Below, piece after piece: positions 25,001 to 37,000 of a DNA stretch of 60,000 nt. The stretch covers positions 85,916,644 to 85,976,643 of the forward strand of contig NC_088295.1 in NCBI RefSeq assembly GCF_032854445.1, in the 5' to 3' direction. The notes beneath the pieces were generated by a model that made no database searches, was not told the DNA's origin, and saw only the letters and a program-made list of their open reading frames with translations. The translations under genes were made by a program, and so were the position numbers. Every line of letters starts with the position of its first letter. Position 1 is the stretch's first letter. The DNA comes from Liolophura sinensis (lineage: Eukaryota > Mollusca > Polyplacophora > Chitonida > Chitonidae).

Positions 25001-28000
25001 CTACTTTTATTTTTCTTGTAACTACTGACCAGTTGTCTTCTAGTACAATTTATTTGTCTTCTCCACTCACAAAGGCGTCTATCAGTTATTCTGTCTGTAA
25101 CAGAGGACACAGCCCCCACCTCATTATGACAGGGCTTTTAAGAGACTGCATTGCACTAGAACATCACATTATAATACACTGTAAGATTGTCAATGTTTTC
25201 CAAAATTTTTTTCGCAACTACATCATTACCATTTCTATTTTTTTCGTTATAGTGTGGGCATGAAAATCTTCATTATTTGTACCACTGCCCTATGTGGCAA
25301 CAGATCAAGGCAACATATCATAATAAAATACGTTTTGGTCCATGCATTGCATAGTTGTATCTCAACATTACGAATATGGCAAGGACACATAAACCGCATG
25401 TACCATCTGTCATCCTTTTTTTTTTCAGCATTATATTCAGATGTTCATCACATATAATAGTAGCTAATGTATTTAACAGCTCATTCCATAATTTAACAGA
25501 TAACTTTTTCAACGGACCATGAAAACTTTGTGTAAAATTTTTTGGCATTCAAGCAATTAGGAAGATTAACTATAGGGCAGTAGGCCAACGGGTCGAGCAG
25601 TGCTACAGATAATTTTTAGAGGTAGTGTGGTACTCCCTACTTTTCCTAGAGAAGGAGCACTGGTTAAGCCTACCCCAGCACATATATTTTGAAAACATTC
25701 AACACTTTACTATTTTCTGTCCCCAGCAATACACCTGAAAAGTGTGAAGTTGACTGAGTGAAGGGGGTTGAGATAACTGACATACATGTGTATACGTGTA
25801 CATGTCTATACAGATCTACCGCTACAGAGATACTTACACATAGGACTACAAGTATATGCATAAACATGTTGATTTATTTGATTGGTACTCAAGAATATTT
25901 CACTTATACAACGGCGGCCAGCATTATGGTGGGCGGAAACCGGGCACAGCCCTGGGGAAACCCACGACCATCAGCAGGTTGCTGACAGACCTTCCCACTT
26001 ACGGCCGGAGAGGAAGCCAGCATGAGCTGGAACTCACAGCGACCTCATTGGTGAGAGGCTCCTGGGTCATTACGCTGCGCTAGCGCGCTAACCGACTGAG
26101 CCACGGAGGCCCCCTGATGAACATGTTGATTGCCCAGAATTACGACTTCAGGGATAAATATATTACTTCAGCTCTTCCTCACGATGACCGAATCTGAATC
26201 ACGCTCAAAGGCTGATTTATTACACCTTAACTTGTAGGTATACTGGGTTTATTACAATAACTCACTCACTGACAACTTTACCTTTTCATTATGTTTTGAT
26301 AGCAGTGGTTTGCAGTATTATTTCATTCTTTGGTAACTTGCCCGAGACTGAAGTGTTTCTGAACACTAGCTGTTCTCGTTCTATTTCTTCACATTTTTTT
26401 ATGCCTCTATAATGGGCCTCTGGTGATTCTCACCAACAGACCCATAAAAAAGGAAAATGCCCCTGAAATAAAATATTCTTGCAACATAGTACGATGACAT
26501 TGCTTCACCAAAGTTGTGATGTTATCGGAAAATAATTTCGCAAAATTGAAATTATGTTCACAAAATGTGCAAATGGTGATTGGTAGCGCTAGCACAGGGT
26601 ACCATAGAAAAACCATATAAAACAGTGACACATGTAGTAACCTAAAAAAATCACATTAAATTGGCATGGATGGTGTGCATGGGGAAAGCAATTTCCTATA
26701 TTCTTTCAGACAAAACTTAACTCAAATTTCTATACATTTAAAGATACTTAGCCACTTCAATTTAAAAGCTCTAAGTTAAGCAGCTCTGTGGATGTAGTGT
26801 CAACATGAAAGAACAACTTTATAAAATGCATCTCAAGTATATACTTTCTGACAGCTTTCAAGTCTTTGAATGAAAGAGATTTATATGAAAAAATTAACTT
26901 TTTATTTGTAGACCATCATATTTTTCTCCAATTTATTTGTTATATTTACTAATACATAAAGTAATGAAATCATGGTTATTCCAATTTAACTTAATTAATT
27001 AGCACACATGGAATCAGCAATGAAACATCCTCATCGTGCTACTGCGTTTTACATGTGTGCAGAACCTCAGCTCAATACATGCGGTAACTTTTGAGATATC
27101 ACCCCAAACAGTTACTTTAACACTGCTTTTAATACACCATTCACTAAGTCATGAATTTTATACTTTACAGCAATTAATGTGCACACAGCGCATCAACATA
27201 CACACACAAATGAAGCCCAGGTAGATATCTACTCTGAACAGAAGAGTGGTTCTTGAAGCTTACCACAGTTTGTTTCGTCCGACCCATCTCCACAGTCATC
27301 ATCATGGTCACATTTCCACGTCAGCGGCACACACTTGTAATTGGTACATGTCAGCTCGTGAGGGGCACAGGTATGGTTACCTGTATTAGAACACACCGGT
27401 CACACCAATTTTTTTGGTGCACAAACCCTCAGCGCTTAAGGTAGACAGAGAACTTTTGACAAGTTTAATACTGACAAACTACTTATAGTGTGTTGAACAG
27501 TTTCATTAGGATTAGGCCTGGCTAAAATTACGTGGTACATTAATCTGATGTTTTGGCAAGTCCACATATAAGTACATGTAGATTTATTGGACTATTTATT
27601 GGACTATAAATTGGACAAATATGATGATTTTCAGGTTATTATTATAAAGGTTGAAGTCAAGTAGGCACAGCATAAGGTAATGGACAGGAAATATGAGACA
27701 CCAGAGAGGGCCCGTGAAGCTAGATCTAGCCAGAGCAAGTGGCTAGTATGAAGAACTTACATCACATGTAGATGAACCATGTAGGAACACACAGACGAAC
27801 TCACCCATTGCCATACAAGTGTTGTTGACAAATCGCTCATTTTTTGGGCAGACACAGTCTTCATTTTGACCCGTGGCTGACCTCACTCGCGTCATGTCTC
27901 CCCCACACTTACAGGTGTAGATTGCCGACTTGTCCTGACTAGAGGGTCGTGCAAGGCACAGCTGACTGCAGCCAGCGTTGCCCTGAGAGCATGGGTTTGT

Positions 28001-31000
28001 CCCTGTCCAAAAACAAGAACAATACTGCAGGCGTCTAAAACCAGACATCTAAACTTCGATCTCACAGATGTCTAAAACCTGACAGCTAAACCTCGATACT
28101 GCAAGTGTCTAAAACCAGACATCTAAACCTCCATCTTGCAGGTGTCTAAAACCCACCCTCTAAACCTCCATCTTGCAGGTGTTGAAAACCAGACATCTGA
28201 ACTTCGATCTTGCAGGTGTCCAAAACCTGACATCTAAACCTTGATCTTTCAGGTGTCTAAAAACCTGACATCTAAACATGGACCTTGCAGGTGTCTAAAA
28301 CCAGATATCTAACTTTGCAGGTGTCGAAAACCAGACATCTAAACCTGTATCTTACAGGTGTCTAAAACTAGATATCTAAACATGGACCTTGCAGATGTCT
28401 AAAACCAGACATCTAAATCTGGATCCTGTGGGCGTCTAAAAACAGATACCTTAACCCTGCAAGTTGCAGGTGTCAAAAACCAGACATCTAACCTTGTATC
28501 TTACAGGTGTCTAGAACCAGAGGTCTAAACCTGGAAGTTGCAGGTGTCTAAAAACCAGACATCTAAACCTACATCTTGCAGGTGTCTAAAACTAGACGTC
28601 TAAACCTCGATCTTGCAGGTGTCTAAAATTAGACATCTAAACTAGCGTCTTCCACATGTCTAAAATCAGACTTCTAAACCTGGATCTAGGTGTCTAAAAA
28701 AAAAAAAAAGACATCTAAACCTACATCTTGCAGGTGTCTAAAACCAGACATCTAAACATCGGCCTTGCACGTGTCTAACCCAGACATGTATACGTAAATC
28801 TGGATCCTGCAGGTGCCTAAACCAAATATCTAAGCCTGCATCTTGTAGGTGTCTAAAAACCAGGCATCTAATCCTGTATCTTGGTATCTTGGACTAGTTA
28901 CTCTATCATCTTTATCATAATTTAGAACTTTTTATTCATATGAGGTTTCAAAATCTGAGACACATATCAGTCATACATTAAATAGTATATTTTCCAAACA
29001 CTATAAAATGAACTTTACTTGTAATGCATGAAAAATTGCAAAGCCTGGCATCCATTCCATTCTGATTCTTTGCCGTTGCTTATACCATACAAGAGTAGAT
29101 GCTTACCTTGCTGTGAATTCTTGTTCAGGACTTTGATGTCCATGATGCTGCTGACCCTCATGAAGATAGATCTGCCCTGGCCTGTCAACTTATCAGCTGA
29201 TACGATTGCACGGAAAGACCAGTCAGACCAGTACAGTAAATCCTGGGGGAGGAGACCATACATAAAAATACCTGTTATAACTGGACTTATTCTATATTTT
29301 GTTTTTGGTTGGCATACAAGATCATTATACAGGTACCATCTTTGTCAGACATTGAGGAACCATCCTATCTCCCAAGATACTGACCTGTTAAAAGTGAACT
29401 CAAATATACACCTTCACTGATCAAGGGCTACTCTAATTTATTTATTTATCTGATTGGTGTTCTACGCCGTACTCAAGAATATTTCACTTATACGATGGCA
29501 GCCAGCATTATGGTGGAAGGAAACCTAATGCCTTAGATCGCATATCCAGCAGGAACTGGACTACATGCATCAGGTGTGGGTGGTTAGAACATTACCATAC
29601 AGGTAGCGTATCGATGTACGCTACAATCAGTTACATGTACTCATCTCATCAAAATTATTTATCACAGGATGGACAAAGTTCACTTCCAATGGCGAAACTT
29701 AACTTAAGGCTGAGTACAGAGGAGAGCACCAGGTAAAACTAACACAAACATAATCACCCATCTTCGATGTGATATCTTTCTTCCCTCATATACATGTAAT
29801 AAATTTAACAAAAACTGAGAATTTATGACCACAGTGAAAAGTTCTCAGCTTCATATCCAGGCAGCACCTGTTCAATTTAGGGGTTAACCAAGAGAATGTT
29901 TGCCACAAGTTTTCAGGGGTAGGCAGGATTTAGACTGAAGACAGCAGCTTTCTTTGAACAATAAGCCAAAAATTTAGGGTATAAATTGACAAAGATAGTT
30001 TGAAACATTGCACACCAAGGATATGTTGCCCTTACATATGAATCAACCAATCAAATTCAGAACTGTGTACTTTACAAAATACAAAGTTTCCTTCATAGGG
30101 GGAAAAAACATGACCATGGAAATTACAGGGTAAATGAAGGCAATAAGTTTGATCTTAGTCGATGGTGTGCAAATCAGCTCTGTAAAATTTGACTCCAACG
30201 ATACTGAAAATTCTCCACAAGCAATGGCAACTATGAACTCACCTTATACACAGCTATGGAGTAAGGGTGGGGCACAGCTGATGTGCCACTCACAAGAACC
30301 ACCCTGTTCTGACCATTAAGGTCCGAGCGCATGATGCGGTCCAGGTGAGCATCAGTCCAGTACAAATGACTCAACTGATGATCAATGGCTAACCCATTAG
30401 GCCAGTACACATTTCTTGACCCGTTGACAATGGTCTGTATAGTACTGTGATCGCCATCCATAGAGGCTTTCATGATACGAGGGTTAGTCGTTGACCAGTC
30501 TGTCCAGTACATGTATCTATCAGAGAAAATACAATGATAGCCACAAGGATAATTTAGATAGAAAATAAATACACCATACTACTACATAAACTAAGAGGTT
30601 GTTTAACTGTGAAAATCAGCTCTATACATGCCTGGCTGTCAGAATCCCAGGTTGCATATAATTTCTAATGAACAAAGTCTTTATTTTCCAAATCCTTACT
30701 ACCCATATATGAAACCTTCCTGGCCTCCACAGTCATTTCCCTTGTACATGTATATATGTGTACAAGTACTTGGGTTTCCTGATAAGGATGATTTGTAATG
30801 ACTTCATGATGCAACCTTTATCAACAAAGATAAATTGAAGAAAACATGAAATTTTACAACTTTGTGTTGAACTATGCTCTGCAACCTTAAGTATAAATCC
30901 AGATCATTTGAGGAAAATATGGTCTCCTGCTTAAAATGTTAATTTAGCATGTAAACTCTGCGACATTTATAAATGATGGTAATCGGATGAGGCATTAATC

Positions 31001-34000
31001 TTTGGCGATATGGTACTCAACACTTAGAACTAGAGGATGAGAAAAAAAACACTATTATTTCAAGTAGGAGTGTTATAGTAATGTTGATCATAAACTTTCT
31101 TGTGAAACAAAGTGAATCCTAAGAAAAATCATCAATTTATTCATTCTCACCACTAAGGTCATATAAACCACATACATGCTTCCACATGTCTCTTACCCGT
31201 TCTGAGGATCAAGGGCAATGGCCCGTGGCTTATCCAAATATTGCGTTCCATTTATGAGAACTAGGCGGAACCTGCCATCCTTCCTTGCCACTTCAATCTT
31301 CTTCAGTGCTGCATCCACCCAGTACAGATTGCCTCCCATCCAATCAAAGGCCAGGCCCTCAACAGTGTCCAGATGGTTTTGTACAATAGTTGTCAGCTGG
31401 GTCTCATTCCTCAGGCAGACGCGCTGGAACAGCACAGAACAGAAAATCAATCAATAACAGCACTAGTTGTAAGCTCAGGAGTGGCTTTGAAAAGCTATTC
31501 CAATTCTATAGACTCTGTTTTAAAAGAATCAAGAGTTAAATGATAAGGGTCAGGATAATCTGGTTTGCTTTTTACTACAGTGAAAATGCCAACATGAACA
31601 TTTCTGAGAAGTTCAATGTTTGACCATTTACTGCCAGTGACATCCTTAGTTGGAAGAAGTTTTACCATGCTGAGTATGAAAAAAAAGTCCTCATTTGACA
31701 AACAATGCCTCTGAAATGCCTTTTATGCAGGTGCAAATATGTTTAATTGCTTGCATTCACACCGCTTTGGTTTTTATATGTAGTCCCCTACATAATAAAA
31801 GACAAATGAAACTTAATTCACTTCATCTGGTTCTTCGGTACAACCTGTACCTAGAAGTGACTACTGTCGTCATTGCACATGGAACCCTCAACAAACCGAC
31901 ATCTTGTCAAATTCAACATTTTTTTTGCAATACTGGCTGTGGTCTGTTTACACAAGTTTTACTGATTTTAAAGGTACAATGAAAGCTCAATGCCTTTTCT
32001 CCTCCAAATTTTTCCCTCACTATGTCTTTTTAACAATACAATGCCTTAGTAATAACCAGTCAGCTAAAGGCAAATTCCATTCTATCAATTATATATATAT
32101 ATATATTATATATATATATATATATACATCACATTGAGGTGTAGCAAATTATCTTTTGTCATCATTAACGATGATAGCCATCATCTCACTTTGATAACGT
32201 CCATAGAGAATGTCCTGCCCAGAAGAGACAGTTTTCCTTATAGTCAAAGTCCAACGCCACGGCATTCTGCAGGAAACGCTCCACCAGCACAGTGTCTCTC
32301 ATCTCACCACCAAGTTTCACACGGTGGATCTGGTGACGATTACTGTACAGCAGGAACTCTGACTTTTCTGAAACCACAACAAGAGCAAAAATGCAACCAG
32401 ACATTTCAGAACAAATTACCTAGATTGTCAAGCATCAGACTCTTTCATGTCCTTTGCTTTTGTGTATGCTGAATAAGAACCACGATGCTCAGATATCTGG
32501 CCATTCCTGATTGGCTACCAAGGAACCAAATCTTATTTTATCAGCCCTGTTTATTATCTTAAGTAACTCATCACAAAATGAACCTTAATTGTATATCAAA
32601 TTTAAATACGAAATTTAAATGTCAAACAGTTTGACTTCTATAGCAATCATACGAAATTTAAATGTCAAACAGTTTGACTTCTATAGCAATCATACGAAAT
32701 TAAAATGTCAAACAGTTGACTTCTATAGCAATCATACGAAATTTAAATGTCAAACAGTTTGACTTCTATAGCAATCATACGAAATTTAAAAGTCAAACAG
32801 TTTGACTTCTATAGCAATCATACGAAATTTAAATGTCAAACAGTTTGACTTCTATAGCAATCATACGAAATTTAAAATGTCAAACAGTTTGACTTCTATA
32901 GCAATCATACGAAATTTAAATGTCAAACAGTTTGACTTCTATAGCAATCATACGAAATTTAAATGTCAAACAGTTTGACTTCTGTAGCAATCATACGAAA
33001 TTTAAATGTCAACAGTTTGACTTCTATAGCAATCATACGAAATTTAAATGTCAAACAGTTTGACTTCTGTAGCAATCCTACCATGTATAAGGACAAAAAA
33101 AAACATCTATACCATCTGATGTAAATCCTTTCAGCACAATCTGAAGGGGGCATTCATTTCAGTTATTTTGCTAAATTACCAAAGCCATAATAAATAATTA
33201 TGCTTGAAGACCAGTCAAAATCATGCTTAAAACACATGCTTAACACAAAAACACAAAGAATGAAAACACGTCTGAAAGCCCAGGAGACACATGTGTATGT
33301 TATTAACCTAAGACAATGGAGTTAACAGATTACCTTCAACCGGACAGGAGTACATTAGGGCCTCATATCGGTACTCTTGTCCTCCATGGCATGTATCCCC
33401 AGCTACCCGACGATACCTGACAAGATAAAGGAAACAGGGTCATCATGATCATGAGCTAACATTTTCCTGAATAGTATATACAGAGATGAGAAACAAGTTC
33501 AAACAATCATTATGCTTATCCAAGGAAAACGCCGGTGAAGAAATAATAACTTAAGAAAAAGTCACCAATTTAATATAAACAGTACCATGACTGCACAAAC
33601 CTTCGAAACATGTCTGAATCTAAACACTTTTCAAAAAAAAAAAAGGAAAAGTTTTGTTAGTTAACTTGAAAACACTTACTATCAGCCTGTTGTGTGATTT
33701 GTATGATATTTATAAACCATGCTTGACATATCAAGAAGTAAATGTCTGTCAGATACAATAGGACACTATTGCATATTGTAAATACAAGAAAATATGCAAT
33801 TCAAAGATGTATTCAAATTTACTAATATATGTATGGGAGTTGTGTCACTTGGTCGACACAACAGAACTGGAGAAGTGAACAACACCATTACAATCCTAAC
33901 ATTGGTGTTTCATTTTGCATTCATGCTACATGCAACTCTTTTCTGCACCTAATCAACATAGCTTAACAATATATGTATTTGAATGTTAAACACTGTGTAG

Positions 34001-37000
34001 CATTGTCCCGAATTGTAATTTCACATGTGATGAAAAAAGTCTGAATCATACAAGAATCCTGCTAAAGCATATTTTTCCACCTCATCAAAGTCCTTAAAGT
34101 CCAAGGCACCGTCAAATGTAGGAAACGGGTTTCAGGGCTTCAACTGAGGTTGGTGGAGAGGGTATATCTCACTTGTTGTCACACATGGGTTCACTGTCAT
34201 CTTCAGTGTCAAATGACCACCTAAAACTCGCTGCATTAGTTTCTATCCAAATACACGGCATGTCCCATATTACAGTTCACAAAGTAAAAAAAATGAGCCA
34301 TTGACATGTTCCATGTTCTACATCGTCTTTTTGTCTCTTGCAAGGTTGTGGAAAAAACCAGGTTTGCAGGAACAGCACCACATTGTTTCTGGCTTCACAT
34401 TCTCCCTTTTCCATTTAATCATGTGAATGATGTGAACTTTTGGCAAGATTAGTCCCTGTCACATCATTTCCACTGCCTAGCTCCATTATGATGTTGGGAC
34501 AGCACTGGTCTCCGACCCAAGCTTTCCAGGCTTATCATGATCCAATGATTGAACGGCTGGATTTCAGCTGTTGTATTTGGAGGCAGGAAGACAAGCTTGA
34601 TGATATACAGTCATACATCAGTAGAGTGGGCTGTACAGTTATCTAGCAGCAAACAGATCTTTGTTTTTTTGTTTTTTATTGCCAAATGATCTTCTTGTCC
34701 ATCTAATTGAACCAGTGTGTTAAAAAGACGGCCTTCATGCGTTTTTGTTGCTGTCATGCTGCATGGGCAGCTTTCTCAAACAGTGAAAACACCAGGGATA
34801 CTTTAATTTCCAACAGCAAGGAGTTGTTGCTTATCTTTGCCTGTCATGTTATCACAGACCAGTACAAGTAAGCCTGTCTTTGGCCTTCTTGTCCCTGCTG
34901 ACTTTGTCCATCCTGAAACAGCGACCCCTCGGGTAGAGCTCTGTAGTACAGCCCAGTCTCGTCACAGCTGTCATTGCAGGAAAAGTGTTAGCCCTCCAGT
35001 AATCAGCTTGTTCCCTACAGTTATCTCCCTTGACTCACCCTTTAGTATATCGGTAGAAGGTGCCTGGCGGGCAGTTAGCTGTTGTTCATGGATAGTCGTC
35101 AGGTTTGCATCTGGGTCAGGCACACAACCAGTACTCGTGTACAATGGGCTCTCCTCCATAAAACCAAGGTCACTGTGCATAACAAAGATTCGAGATAACA
35201 ACCAAATGGAAAAATGCAATTGTCATAAATGTAATTAGGACAGATTGAATTTGGTTATGAAGAAGAAAGCTAACACCTTTGCACAATAACAGACATGTAG
35301 ACAAATATGCATGACAGAACACTTCTCAAGGTGATCATACATTATTGTGTGAAAAAATGAAGCTACTACTGATATATCTGGCTAATGTTTACAAGCCACA
35401 CTCAATGATTTTCAACTTACACAACGGCTGTCACGTCTACGGGTGAGGTAAACAAGGACGACCAGATTAAAGTACCACTCTTTTTCCAAGAACTAACTCC
35501 TGCTAGTGCAAAGCACATGGGAGTCATTAAGTGCATATGAACATGGGTTTTATCATTATAAACATGTAAGAAACAAGTTGCTCACCACTCATAGTCTTGC
35601 CTGGTGCAAGAACAATTTCTCGTTTCTGTCACCTGCTGAAAGTCAGGGCCACTGTAGCAGTTGGCATGAGGCGTGCGGCGCTTAAAACACAGTCTTTCTG
35701 CCCAGCAAACAGCCACTGAAGTGTTGGTCATCTGACAGTGACCACTCCTTGTAATCATCATCTGGGTTACACTTTGTAGCTGAAACAGCGATGCCAAACC
35801 AATTACAACTTCATACAATAGAAAGTCACCCTGTGGGAATATTAACCTGATGTCTGGTAATAAAATTATCTCATTTTACTTCAAGAAACTGTGTTACAGA
35901 CTATTGTACAGCAAGTTTCCAAAAAGTTGAGACTTTTCGTTTTTTTCATTTCATTAATTTCACCAAAATATATACCTAATATGATTTATATGCCTTCTGT
36001 ATATTTAAATATATGTACAAAATCAATGTATAACGTAAGATGTAATCAAATAGTTGGCAGGAATAAAACCCATACAGGCTTTCTTAATCCCACTGATTAA
36101 TAGATTTTAAAAAATTATTTATTGAAATGATCAGTACAGAAAATTGACATCACAATTGACATTTCTAGTATATAGAAATAACAAGGTGAAACTAAACGCA
36201 CCCACATGCTGTCGCTAGTTAAATATGGGGTTTAATTGGCCACATGAAAAACAACAAAATGTTGTAAAGTTGCACAATAATACAAATATTAACATACCAC
36301 TTACAAATTAATGGTATATATTTTTTACTGAATTAGAAAATCTTTAATTTTGCTCTTAAACAAAGAATTAGATTTTCTAGTTTTTGATTGTAGGAGGAAC
36401 AATATTCCACACACGGGGACCTTTAATTCTGGCAGAATGAAAAGATAAATGAGTAGACAGGATAATAAAGATTTGTACTGCAATTTCTAGTATTGTATCA
36501 TCACATAGCATGACAAAGAAGTTTCGTAAATGAATTGGCAGTAAAAATGAATGATGCGAGTGCTTACGCACCTGAAAGCAGGACGTGGTGAATATTTATC
36601 TTGAAACATCGTTAGTAGTTTGAAATTTTTAAATATGGGCGCTATTGGTTCTGGTGGACAGGATGGGGTAATAATTCTAACTGCATGTTTCTGAAGGATA
36701 TGACGGGAAGGAAGATGTGGAACATGTGCTACCCCATATGATGCTGCAATATATGACAGGTGTGGGAATATAACAGAATAATACAAAACAATCAATCAAT
36801 GTCAAGCCATAATCATTCCTTCATTCATGTAATTTCTGTAACTTCGAGCGTGCAGTAAAGCACTCACCAAATATACTGGATACATTCACCTGTAGAATCA
36901 ACCAGTTGTGAGCACCAGTATGTGAACCAAATATTGAGAAAACTGTTGTCTTCTCCCCTGGTTCTGTTAACAGGCCATACACACGGATCTTATGTGGGGC

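Noticed and set aside
25868-26114. Functional tRNA gene
   Set aside because: A- and B-box-like sequences are present but belong to a SINE head without a foldable cloverleaf in the right spacing.
34837-35238. 133-codon plus-strand frame
   Set aside because: Antisense to the Tigger transposase relic and the 10CC exon, both identified on the minus strand.
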